From Chrysochromulina tobinii (taxonomy: Eukaryota > Haptophyta > Prymnesiales > Chrysochromulinaceae), in assembly GCA_001275005.1 (NCBI GenBank), contig JWZX01002949.1, positions 1-64,000 of the forward strand: 64,000 nt of DNA. Direction: 5' to 3'. Below, piece by piece: positions 48,284 through 59,900 of the stretch. Below the pieces are notes generated by a model. The model was not told the origin of the DNA, did not search any database, and worked only from the letters and a program-made list of their open reading frames with translations. The position numbers were made by a program, and so were the translations under genes. Position 1 is the first letter of the stretch. Each line of letters opens with the position of its first letter.

Positions 48284-50583
48284 ATGCTCGCGTCCGTCCT
48301 CCTTCGCTTCATTCTCCTCCTCCCCACATGCGCTCTTGTGGGCGCGATGGTCGCGCGCAAATTCGTGGAGCTTCCGCCAGCGAAGGGCATGATGCTCGCC
48401 AAGACGTGGCAGGCCTTATTGAAGGACGCTGATGCGTTCACAATCGTGCCCGATGGTAAGTCGGGCAAGAAGCTGAAGGCCGTGCCCATCCAAGGCGACG
48501 AAGTCGCCCGACGAAAGCTCTGCCGGCAACAGCTGCAACTGCTCCAGGAAGCGACGCAGGAGATGGTGGCCGCTGACCTCTCCGACTACCCGCGGGCTAA
48601 GCGGCAACTCATCGAGACGCTCAGACTCGGCGGCGCTCCGCGAGGCGCGAACACCAAGTGTTTCGTCTCGCTCCCAGTAAATGGGAGTGGAGCGACCACC
48701 CTCTCGCTGGTGGAGACGCTCGACGCGCACTGGTCAGTCCTCGCCTTGTGCGTGCGGCCCGACGAGAAGCAGCTGCCTGGCATCGTCGAGGCAGAGGCTG
48801 CGACGCTGGATGCACTTCGCGGGCTCTGCACGAGCGAGGGCGCTGCACTAAGCGTGCTCTCCGACGCCGCTGCCTCGTTTGCGGCGAGCTGGGAGCGCCT
48901 TGCCCTCACCGCGTCCGCACCGGATGGCATTCAAAGCATGTGGCTGCGCTGCGCGTCTCCCTCGGAAGCTGGTGGAGCTTCACAGCTGGTCGAAGACGAC
49001 CCCGCGGCGGCACTGTTTGAGTGGGCATCACGAGGTGGCGCGTACGTCAGCGAGGCACTTCGCCTCTCCGTAGAGAGCGCCAAGCGGCCGCGTGGCCTCG
49101 TGATTTCGGCGACTGACGTACCTGCAGGTACCTTTTCTCTGAGTGCACTGAGGGACATGAATGGAATCCCTGAACTGACTCGAGTGACTGCATGAACTGG
49201 ACTGACTGGACTGTCGTGCCTGCAGGCACCGTGCTTCTGACGCTGCCTGGTGCACTGCAGCTCGGTGTGGGCTCGGCATCTAAGGGCAGCGAAAGCGACG
49301 GCACCGCGAGCGGCGAAGCTGGACGAAGTATTCTAAGCGTGCTACTCGATGCCACGCCTGTCGCCATGAGAAGCCTGCGGCTCGGCATTTCCCTCTGGTC
49401 CGAGATCAAGCGTGGCGCAGCATCACCCTTCGCTCCGTACCTCGACCTTCTGCCTGAGACCCTCAGCTGTTGCCTTGCGCCCGGTTACACTGCCGAGGCC
49501 TCCGAGGCGCTCAGAGCCTGGCCACCGACGGCGGCGCGTGTAACGGCCATGCGTGCGGCACTGCGTGCGCAGCATGCTACACTCCGGCGTGCCGCCGCCG
49601 TGGCGTCGGTCGAGGCACCGACACTCGACGAGCTCGGCTGGGCCTCGGCGATCGCCGGCTCGAGAGCATACCGCGTGCGCGGCTCTCGAGGACAGGCGGG
49701 CGACTCGGCGTGTTTGCTCCCGATCATCGATTTGGCCAACTACGCTCCATCGGTGCAGGCAAACGCCGAGCTGCGCAATGCTCCTACCGGAGAGGCGTTG
49801 GGCGCGAGCGCCGACCCTCTTGCTGTGTCGCTCTACGCAAGCCGCGATCTGCAAGCGGGCACCGAAGTGCTCATCGACTACGGGAGCGGCACTCCGCTGA
49901 CCAATGAGCGTCTGCTGCTTGAGTATGGCTTTGTGCTGCCGCCAGATCGTGGCAGTTTGGATTCTCTCGAGCTACCATTTGGGGCCATCGCCATCGGCAT
50001 GCAGGCCATTGCAGGCGCGGAGGGCGAAGCATCTGCGGTGGGCGCAGCCGACGGCGGCGCTGGTGTCGCCGAGGCGACCACTTCAGAGGGAGATCAGGGA
50101 GATCAGGGAGATCATGGAGATCATGGAGATCAGGGAGATCAGGGAGATCAGGGAGATCAGGGAGATCATCGCATACTCCTCCTGCGTCAGCAACAGCTGC
50201 TGGCCGATTTGGGCGACATTGAGCGTGCGGGTCTCGTCTTCGCAGCTGATGGCGCCCCCAACGAGGCCACTCATGCTCTCGCGCTCATCCTCGCAGCTCG
50301 GCGCTCCGGCGAACTCCCCCCCGGTCTCTCCGCGAGCGATCTCGTCGCCAGCGCTAGGGCAGGGACGGCGCCGAACGCGGCTGCGGCTGGTGAGCTCGCG
50401 CTGCGGGCGCGGCGCGCTTTGCATGCGGTCGTGCGCGTGGCGCTCGAAGAGCTCCTGGCAGGCACAGCGGGCGATCCTCAAGCCGAGGTGGGGGCGGTGG
50501 GCTTTGAAGCGGCCGCCCGCGACTTTTGCGAGACGCGACGGATAATCCTCGAGCGGGCATGCGAGAGGCTCTCCTCAGCTTAG
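48284..50583 (+). CDS. SET-domain protein, Rubisco-LSMT-like
   Basis: 733 residues from two exons. From ATG 48284 the N-terminus MLASVLLRFILLLPTCALVG is a signal peptide or anchor. The SET core is split by long inserts: VPAGTVLLTLPGAL near the start, LLPIIDLANYAP (in place of NHS), then IDYGSGTPLTNERLLLEYGF, the C-terminal SET signature of the LSMT/SETD3 group of protein lysine or histidine methyltransferases. The N-terminal 280 residues are of unknown type. A 9-bp repeat at 50089-50168 encodes (Gly-Asp-Gln/His)n within the post-SET region. Intron 49128-49225. The methylated substrate is unknown. Confidence 0.75.
49128..49225 (+). mobile_element. intron bounded by a 15-bp palindromic duplication
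   Basis: GTACCTGCAGGTACC at 49118-49132 and GTGCCTGCAGGCACC at 49216-49230 flank the intron. Both splice sites lie inside the duplicated copies (CAG|GTACC and CAG|GCACC). The body has ACTGACT/ACTGGACTG repeats rather than the TGATGACC type. 98 nt; removal gives ...TDVPAGTVLLTLPG. Confidence 0.75.
50089..50168 (+). repeat. 9-bp coding tandem repeat
   Basis: About nine copies of GGAGATCAG or GGAGATCAT encode Gly-Asp-Gln/His in the SET protein. Confidence 0.85.
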
Positions 50584-51268
50584 GAGAGCCGAAAGTCGAA
50601 TGTGACCGCGCCGAGCGCCACGTTAGCATTACGATGAGGTTCTCGAACGCCTAACGACGTTACGAAGTTATAACAGTATAAAACAGAACGCACCGTTCAG
50701 CTCGCTCAAAAGCGCCACCCGGTCAATACGCGGTCGAAAATTGTACCCCGCGGCACCAAACCGGGCGACACAACACGACCTGCACACCACAAGAAAGATA
50801 GTGCGCCACATGCACACCCCCAGCCCCACGACAACCACACTCATTAGTTGCATCCTCAGACCCGGAACCGCGCGGTGGCAGTGCAGCATCGGCTTGTTCA
50901 GATCTCATCTCGCCACAGAACGGTTTCCTCACCGCAACCACGCTCATTTGCATCCTCAGACGACGGTGGCAGTGCAGCATTGGCCTGGAATCGGCCTATT
51001 CAGGGCACCTCGCCAGAACATGTACGTTGCCCCAGGAGCTCAAGAACCTCTCACGGTTTCCCTTTGTGAACCTTCCTCTGCACCACCTTCCTCTGTGCAC
51101 CTTCCTCTTCTCCTCTGCTCGTAACGATGGCGATGAGACGAACCCACATAACGATGGCGATGAGACGAACCCACATAGCGATGGCGGTGAGACGAATGCG
51201 ACTCGCATTCGGAGCTCGCATGCTTCGTCGCGCGGCCACAATTGAAGCCCCTTTCCGTTCAAGAGTCT
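50584..51268. other. intergenic with direct repeats, convergent 3' ends
   Basis: Two diverged copies of an about 85-bp segment (near 50840-50925 and 50940-51015), each carrying TTGCATCCTCAGA- and GGTGGCAGTGCAGCAT-like cores. Then three copies of a 26-27-bp unit (cgatggcgatgagacgaacc...) at about 51124-51200. No gene seen. Confidence 0.6.
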
Positions 51269-53681
51269 TCAATGCATCTCCAGCTCGCGCGCGTGTTTCT
51301 CTTTCTCGCGCGCCTGTCTGCCGCGCAAAACCGCCTGCACCTTGATCGCCGCGGTCTGTTCACGTGTTCTGTTCAAGAGGTCCATCGCGAGGACGGAGCA
51401 GATCGGGAAGACGGATGCGCACGCCAGGATGCCGAAGCCTTCTGAGGCGGAGGAGGCCAGGGAGCAGCCGACGCCGATGTAGAGGACGAACGGCACGGTA
51501 ACGGGGCCCGTGGTGACACCGGCAGAGTCCCATGCGATGCATCGCAAATCTTCCGTGGAGGCCGCTGAGAGGGAGAGGGCGATGAAGTACATAATCAGGA
51601 GGATGATGATGAGGGGCACGCCGAAGAGGATCTTGGAGACCCCCACGCCCATGCCGATCGCCACGCCGAACGAGACTGCATAGACGAGCATATTCTTCGA
51701 GAAGCTGCCCTTGGACAGGTGCTGTACAATCCCACCGAGTACGTTGAGGCCCGGCTCGGCGCGTGTCGCAAGGAAACCCAGGAGGAAGAGGACGAGGAAG
51801 GCGATGAAAATGCCCGACGTGCGCGGGAAGTACGGGCTCTCTGAGCAATAGTCCGGCTTCTTGCATGTGGGGTCGTCGGCGTGGTGGTGCGGGGATCGTG
51901 TGCAGTACTCCGGCAGCAGTGCCGTATCGCACAGCTCGGGGTTCTCGGAAAGGTCCATGTAGGACGCAGGGATCAGGCTGCCCACATTGCCGCCGAGAGA
52001 GGAGAACCCAAGCGTCAGGCCCACATTGAACAAGAACATGCCCACGATGCCCTCGAACATGCCGGCAATCATCACGACATTGGAGCCGAAGCCGGTTTCG
52101 TCACCAACATGGGCAGGAGCCGACTGCCCGACTGTAGAGCCGGCCAGTCCATGATGCCTCATCATCATGACAGTGATGGGGATGTAGGTCTTCAGCGAGG
52201 TCTTTTGTCTCTTCAGTTTCCTACTGTCCTCCGAGGGCTGGGGGGATGGGGGGGAGATGCAAGGGAGATGTAAGGGAGATGCAAGGGAGATGCAAAGGAG
52301 ATGTAAGGGAGATGCAAGGGAGATGCAAGGGAGATGCGTCAGAGTGGTGAGAGAGATGCAAAGGAGATGCGGGAGGAGATGGGCGCGAGCGTGTACCTTG
52401 GTACTCTTCACAAAGAACGTGAAATAGGGGAGCGGCTTGCCCAGCACGACCTTGACGAGGAACAGGAGGATGAGGAAGAGGGGAGCGACGGCACGCGTGG
52501 CGCCGTAGATCTGCGAGGGAGATGCAGGGAGATGCCAGGGGGTATGAGGAGGAGAGGAAGGAGGAGAGCGAGGCGCGCGTGCCCTGGTAGAGAGTTGCGC
52601 GCCCGGGATCGTGCTCCAACATGTGCGCTCAGGCTCGAGATGTAGCGGAGATTCGCACCTGTGCCCCCGGAGTCACATCAAAGAACCCGAGCTCCGGCTC
52701 AATGTACTCGACTCCACAACCGCGGGCCGCGATAGGGCTCATCTGGCAACGGGCGGCCTTGCCTCGGGTGATGATGTCGTCCTCGTCTTGCGTGAAGGAG
52801 AGGTAGGTGCCGTAGCACTGCACCATCATGATAGGGAAGATCGAGGCGAGGGTGACAATGCCAAAGCCCTCGAGCGCATTCTCCTTCTTCTCAGCGGGTG
52901 CATCCGAAGAGAGCGCGGCCTCGGCCGCCTTCTGAGCGTTGACAGTCTTCATGACGCCGATGCCGAGGGCAAGGAGCACTGGGACGGTCACGGGGCCCGT
53001 CGTGACGCCGCCACAGTCCCACGCGAACCCGAGCACCGGCCGCAGCCGAGGGTCTCCCCACCACATGTAGCACGAAAGGCCCATGGTCGGCAGCAACGTC
53101 GAAAAGATGAGCGGGAGCAGCGGCCAGTCCTTGACGAAACGCAGAGTGCCCAGAATGGCGGCCAACCCGACGCCGATGCCCACCATCAGCACGGTCGTCT
53201 GCGTGTTCTCCTTGAGCGCGCAGTAGAGGTAAGCTGCCCTCTCCGGGTCGACTTTGTTCGCGAGCGGCGCGAGGGACGCGATCGCTGGCTCAGCGTACGT
53301 GACCGTGACGCCCAGAATGAACGCCACGAGGAGGATCGCCGGCAACGGCAGCACCTGGGGCAGCTCGACGCCCAGCTGGTCACTCAGTGGCATGATGGTG
53401 ACACGCAGGGCGTCGACGAAGAAGACGAGGCCGACGACCGCGCAGCTCAAGCCGAAGATCATTTCGGTGCTGGGAGGCATACCCTCCTGGAAAAAAACGT
53501 ACATCCACGCCATGAGCAGGATGGTGATCGGTAGGATGGCCATGAGTTGCTCCTTGGCCAGTTCGTAGTAGTGGCAACTCAGATCCACATCCTGGTCCTT
53601 CCATTCGCACGTAGAGGAGAGGAAGGATCGGAGACTCTCGGAGCTGCCCATCGCAGCCAGCCCCTCCAAGAAGATCGACAT
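51269..53681 (-). CDS. two-module DUF1538 membrane protein with C-terminal IQ motif
   Basis: Three exons give 701 residues. Each half has several hydrophobic helices and ends in the DUF1538 signature: AWDCGGVTTGPVTVPVLLAL in module 1 and AWDSAGVTTGPVTVPFVLYI in module 2. DUF1538 proteins are poorly characterised membrane proteins, often with this internal duplication. The middle exon (52397-52510) encodes the helix AVAPLFLILLFLVKVVLG that starts module 2. A Cys/His-rich loop (CDTALLPEYC, CKKPDYC) lies in module 2. The tail AAIKVQAVLRGRQAREKEK is an IQ-type calmodulin-binding helix, unusual for the family and suggesting Ca2+ regulation. An ion or metabolite transport role is inferred only. Confidence 0.8.
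52238..52396 (-). other. DUF1538 gene intron 2, minisatellite-filled and in frame
   Basis: GTACACGC...CCCCCCAG, 159 nt, a multiple of three and free of stops, so retention would add 53 residues. Most of it is an 11-bp repeat (GGGAGATGCAA on the plus strand, about eight to ten copies at 52252-52340). The 3' site could shift a few codons. Confidence 0.6.
52511..52658 (-). other. DUF1538 gene intron 1
   Basis: GTGCGAATC...CCCTCGCAG, 148 nt, phase 0, containing an in-frame TGA. Pyrimidine-rich 3' half with CTCC repeats. Joins ...FFDVTPGAQ to IYGATRAVAP. No flanking duplication. Confidence 0.7.
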
Positions 53682-53901
53682 CCCGATCCCTCAACGGATG
53701 CTGCAGCCGTCAACTGATGCTGCAGGCCAGCTCGACGAGCGCGCAGATGTGAGAGCGCTTGCGACGCCGTCCAAAATGCGTCGGCCAAAAAATCTGTAAA
53801 ATGTTCTGCTAATTGGCCAAATGTTCATTCTTTTGACGAGCCCCATGACACGCCCCCCGCGCCTCTCACGTGTCCAGTCGTCGCGTGCTACCGTCAGCCC
53901 G

Positions 53902-56900
53902 TCACAGCTCCTTCGAGGCCTTTCGTGCTGCCGGCTGCCGGAGCTGGATCTCGACCATCACCCAGCCTGTGATCGCGTCTTTGGACGCGTCCTTATCGTA
54001 CTGGTCGAGCCACAACTTGAGCTGATGCGGCTTGCCATCAGCATAGTGCGACAAGTCGAGCAGGCACTCGCCGAGGTAGTCATCCTTGCCCTGCCGGTCC
54101 CAATCGAAGCACACGAGGTGGAGCAGGGCACGCTCGCTCACGAGCGGCGCACGTCCCCAGTCAACTTTGTCCCACTTGGGCTGGAGCGTCTCATGGCAGG
54201 TCTTCGAGCGCCACATGTGCTCGCAAGTGAGCTGCGCCTCGGGGCACCACACGTGGATGTCGCAGTACGGGTCCGAGGCGCCGTTGTCATCGGCCGCGAG
54301 CAAGTCAGCCCCGTGGAGGAGCTTGAGCGTCAGATAATGCGACGTATGCTCGGGCGGCACGCTGCCAATGCTCTCGCCCACACCCTGCGCGCCGCGTCCG
54401 AAGAATTGGAAGATCTTACCCTCGCGCACGCGGTGGCTGCCCATGCGCTCGCGTACGTCCTCGGCGTACCTCGCGGCCGACAGGTCGTACACGGACGGCG
54501 CACTCGGCGCGCGAGCGAGCACGCTTCGCCAAAAGGTACCGATTTGGACCTCGTCGCCGAGCGCTGGCGCTGGCGCTGGTGGCCCGACGCCCTTGAGCAC
54601 GTTCTTGGTAGTTGGCACGGCCCCTTTGCCTGTGTTGGCGAGCCCCTTGGACATGACGCGTCCCGGGGTCGGTGGATCCTCCGAAGGCCCCGCTGCGCTT
54701 GCCTTGCTGGGATTGGGGGGGGCTCCGCCTCCGCCTCCGCCTCCTCCTCTGCCTCCGCCTCCGCCTCCGCCTCCATCTCCGCCTCCACCTCCGCCTCCGC
54801 CTCCGCCTCCGCCTCCTCCTGCGTCGTCATCGTCGATGAGCTTAAGCACCATGCGCACCTGCCCGCTGACCGGCTCGCCTTGGCGATCGAGCGGCGCCTG
54901 CACTTTGAACCACGCGTCGAGCTCGCCGGCGCCGTCGTGCGCCTGCAGCGCGCTCAGCGGCAGTAGCACCTCGCCCAGGTAGTCGTCTTTTTTGCCGAAA
55001 TCGTAGTCAAAGATCACCACGTGCAACAGAGAGTCGATGGACGCGTACGGGATCTCCCTCGGTCCGTCCTGGGTCCACTGCGGGCTGCACGTCTTTTCCA
55101 CCGTCGTGGTCGACCAGGCAGAGTGCTCCAGATGCACCGAGCAGTACGGATCCGAGGTGCCCTGCGTCAGCTTGGCGCCAAACAAGCCGTTTCGGCTCGG
55201 CTCGTCCGCGGCGATGAGATCTCGTGCCTCCTTGATGACCATGCGCAGCTTGCCCAGTGGTCGGGCAAGAGCTACGATCTTATCCTCGGGCCTGCCTCCA
55301 CCCATCGTCCGCTTCTTGCTGAGGGCATCGGTGATGCGGTGCCCACTTAGCTCGGTGAGCAACGTCCCCTTGAGCTCCTCGAGGACGTCCGTTGCGCGGT
55401 CCGGCTTCCAGCGCTCGCCATGGGCCTCAAGAGCCACCGTCAGGTGCACCTCGCCCGTCACAGCTCCTTCGATGCTCGCTGGCTGCTCGAGGCGAAACCA
55501 GTCCTCGATGGGCGCTCCACCGGGCACGAGCCCGCTCAGATCCAGCTTGACGTCGCCCATGAATGTGTGCGCGTTCATATTGTTCTTGTCGAACATGACC
55601 AGGTGAAGCAGCTCGTTCGTCGCCTCGACATCGAAGATGGCGCTCTCATTCCAAGTCGGGCTGAGCGTTGCGGGCTTGCATGTGGTGCGGTAGTAGCGTC
55701 CGTTGGTCTCACGCCCGTGACCCACCCACAGCTCGCAGAACGGGTCGGACGTGCCGCCCAAGTCTTTAGCCGCCAGTTCCCGCCCACGCCCGATGGTCAC
55801 GCGGATCGTGGCGATGGCAGAATGGGCCGCAAGTCGCGCTGGCGGCGACGACGAGGCGCTGTAGTCCGTCTTGGGGCCAAATAGACCTCTTGGGTGGTGC
55901 TTGCCGTGTCGGCGCGCCTCGAGCGCGGCTGTGCGCTCCTCACGTAGGAGCGTCAGGTGCACTATGCGGTCGAATGGGCCAACAGCGGCGGCGCTCTTGG
56001 CGCGAGAAGCGTCTTTTGCGCCCTTGTCGCTGGTCGTTGGCGGCCACTGGCTGGTGGGACCCGGAATGACGAGCTCGGGATGGCGCTCCCGCAGCGCGCG
56101 ATCGAGCCGGTCCATGTCGGTGTGCACCTCACGTAGAGCGGCCGGGCTGAGTGGACCGCGCGCCGCCTCGAGCACGTTCCACGGGCTGTATGAGTGCCCG
56201 CCATGGCGCCCAAAGTCGGGCCCAGGTGAGTAGCCATGCCGCATCCATCCCGGACGAGGGTCGGGCAAATGCGCGGGCCAGTGGCTGGCATGCTGCGGAT
56301 CGTACGAAGACGGCGGCGGCCTGTCGTAGCCGGCGGACGGCGGCGGCATGTAGGCCTGCCAGGCGGGCGGCTGCATCGGCCTGCCTGCTAGCCGATGTGG
56401 CGAGCCGACGCGCGGCGGCACGCCTAAGCGCAGCGGCGATGGCTGGCTGCCGGTCGGCTGCCAGCGCGCGGACATCGAGTGGGGTCTCCAGTGGGCCGAA
56501 GGGCTCCAATGCACCTGAAGAGGGAGGTCATCAGAGGTCATCAGTGGCAATCATTCATCATCTCGAGTGGGGTCTACAGTGTGCCGAGGGGCCAATATGC
56601 ACTCAGTGTCCATCAGTGTCCATCAGTGTCCATCAGTGTCAATCAGTGTCAATCAGGGGCCAATATGCACCTCCATGTGCAGTAAGACATCAGTGAGGAC
56701 GCCACGATACTCGAGCTGGAAGGGCCCATGAAGCGAGCCAAACTCGCGCACGTCGACGAGCGCGACCACACACCGTCCGAGCGACTGCGGCATGGCGCCG
56801 CCGCCGCCCTCCCGAACCGATGGGAGCCATGGGCGCAGCTCGATCTCGAGATTGCCCTGCAGCGCCACGTGGGCCTCGACTGGCAAATTGTACGCCTGCC

Positions 56901-59900
56901 ACTGCTGCGTGGGGTGGATCGTGCCGCTGGGCAGCAAATCAGTCTCGATCGTCTTGCCGTCGCACGTGAGGCGCGCGGTCGCTCCTTGATAGTAGACGCC
57001 GGATGGTGTGCCAACCGAGGGCAGTCCGCTCGTGCCGCCCATGAGCACTCGGAGCTCGCCCGCAAAGTCGGCCGAGCTCGCGAACGTGCCGGCGCCCGCG
57101 CTCGAGGCAGCGCTGCCCAACGACCATCCTAGAGATCGCGCCGAGCTCATGGCGGGGGGAGCGGGCGCAGGGGGCGCGACGGGCGGCGAGGGGGCGGGCG
57201 GCGAGGGTTCGGGAGGCGCGACGGCGGGTGGCGCGACGGCGGGCGGTGGCACCGCCGCAGGCGGCGGCTCGGGCGCGGGCGCCCGCGGTGGAGTGGGAGG
57301 TCGGCGCCTCTCGAGCTTGCAGATCTCGTTCGAGGCGTCCGACCGGTAGGTGGGAGCAGGCGTCGAGGCCATGCGCCACGTGGCAGGGGCGCCGTACTGA
57401 GCACTCGCCTGCACGGGGGAGGGCTGGCGAGGCTGGCGCTTCGGCGCGACGGGTTGAGACGAAGGCGCAGCCATCCAAAATCCACCGCGCTCCTCAATGT
57501 CGCACACGAGCTGTGCGAACTCGTCTAGATCGAGCTCGCCATCGGGATGGGCGTCGTAGGCACTCAGAATGTCCATGGCCGCTCGCACGTTCGTGTCGAT
57601 CCCGTAGTGCTGCAACGCCGCGCGCAGCTCGCGATAGTCGAGGTACCCCGACCGGTTGGTGTCAAAGTGACTGAAGGTGGCGGCGACGCGCGGTGGAATG
57701 TCGCTGGGCCCTTCAGGCCCTGTGTCGGGCGCGGCGGGGTAGTAGGTCTCCCCGAGGTCCACCCCATCCCATGCACCGCCGTCCCACAGCGCACGGCGCT
57801 CGTCACGGGGCGTGTCGGCATAGGTGTCGGCATAGGTGTCGGCATAGTAGCCGCCCGGCCCCTCGGCGCCTTCGCCTTCCCACACCTGCCCGCCCGTCGG
57901 CATGCCTCGTGAAAAAGGGTGGCCGGCGCCGGCGCTGCCGCCGAGGCGCGATGGCGGCGGCGGCGTGCGGCTGCGCGCTGATGCGGCGGCGTTTCCACGA
58001 CGGCGCGCGCTGGGCTGCGCCGCGGCGGCGCCGACGTCTGCTGCGGCCTGAGAGAGTGTGTTGATGGCGTATAGCGAGACACAGAGCTGCCCAAGGAGCC
58101 GTTGGTGCTGTGGAGCGCCGACCGCCTGCACGGGCAGCTCGGCGTGCTTCACGTCGGCCCCCGATCGAAGCAGATCCGCGAGGTTGAGCACAGCCGTTCC
58201 GACGTGCAGGCCTCGGCTCGTCTCGACCAGCTGCAGCCCCAGCTCGGCCTCATGAGGTATGCCGCTCGCGAGGACGGCACCGAGCTCATTCCACCCCTCC
58301 GAACCGGGCGTGATCGTGATCAGCTGCTGGGTCGCCCAGAGCACCGGCTTGCCCGGCTCCTTGCGCGCCGAGGGCGTCGAGATGGGCGGGTAGCACAGGC
58401 GCAGGAAGTCGGTCTGCACCTGAAGCCACTCGACGGCGCCATCGCGCTGCAGTTTCTGGCACGGCAGGAAGTGATGCACTTCGAGCGTGAGCTGACCCGG
58501 CGGCGGCGAGTTGGGCACGAGGGCCTCGCGGGAGGGCACCAGGGCCGAGGGTTCAGCCTCCCTCAGAGGTCTTGCCGCCAGCCCTCCCGTGCCCCATCGA
58601 CGCGCCGACGAGCCGAAAGCGGCGGCGGAGGCGGGGGTGGTGCACGCGCTGCCTTGCCCATAGACGTGTGCGCCGAGTTGTGAGGAACTGCCGGCCACCT
58701 TCTTGCGGTACGACGAGTGCGGGTCGAGCCACGCAGCGAAGGCGGCAAAGTCGATCGACGGGCCAGCGCGCGCTCCCGACTCATCCGCCGCGCGCTCGCC
58801 AAAGCGCTCGCGCAGCGCGCGATGGACGAGCGGCTCGTCGTGTGGGTGGACGGGCATACCTGATGAGGGAGGCCATCAAGAGGCCATCAGAGGCGATCGA
58901 GGACTCGTCGTGCACGTGGACGCGTGGCCGGGCATACCGATCTGCGCGGCGCCTGCGAGCAGCTCGTCGGCCGAAAGCCGACCGTCTTCATCACGGTCCC
59001 ACGCGCGGAACAGGTCGTGCGTTCGGATCAAGTCCTCGTGCAGCTTGGCACGGATGCCTGCCGCGAGTGCGCCAAGTAGACGCTCCGGACGAATGTCGTC
59101 GGCCGCGTGGCTGCCAACGGATCCTTCCGAGCGTGCACCTGTGGGGAAAGGGGCGACGGCGCGCCGTGGTGAGCACTTGCATGCTGCACGGCTGCATCCT
59201 GATCGTGGCTGCTTCGTAGCGCGCACCTTGCGAGAACGGCGCGGGCAAACGCTGCTGCCGGAGTGGCGAGTTCACCCGCGCGGCCGCAACCCGCGCGGCC
59301 GCCGAGCGCTGCAACGACGCGCTCGGCGAAGCCGAACGTGCGGAGGAGGCGCGCGACGAGGGCGAGGGCGCGCGCAGCGGCGGCGGCGGCGGTGCATAGT
59401 GCGGCGGCGGTGCATAGTGCGGCGGCGGTGCATAGTGCGGCGGCGGGCCCTCGAGCGCAAAGGGCGGCGGCTCCTCGACGGCACGCCACGTGTATCCGGG
59501 CCCACTCTCTGGCATGTACGGCTGCGGCGCTGCGTCGACCACAAGCGGCTCGTCCCGAGGACCGTCAGGAGGGGGCATCCACCCCGCGGGCACGTGGTTC
59601 TGCACGAAGGTGGGCACCTCGTGCAACCACTGGCGTAGCTGTGCCGAGAAGACGAAGGAGCGACTGCACCGGCCGTGCGCGCGCTCGCCCGTGCCGCAGA
59701 TCTCCTCCGAGGGCGAGCCAAAGTCACCCGTCAGCTTTCGGTACAGGTCGACCACATACTCTTGGCTCACCCCGGGTTGAGCGGAAACGGCCCATCCCGG
59801 CTTGAGCGCCGCAAGGGCGCACTGCTTGCCGTGCACCGCCTCCCAAGCAGCCTTCATCACCCAGCGCGTCGGCACCCAACGCTGGAGTTGACCCTCGGCG

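Noticed and set aside
53821-54966. Plus-strand 381-codon ORF over the multi-C2 gene
   Set aside because: Low-complexity antisense of C2 domains; no independent protein character.
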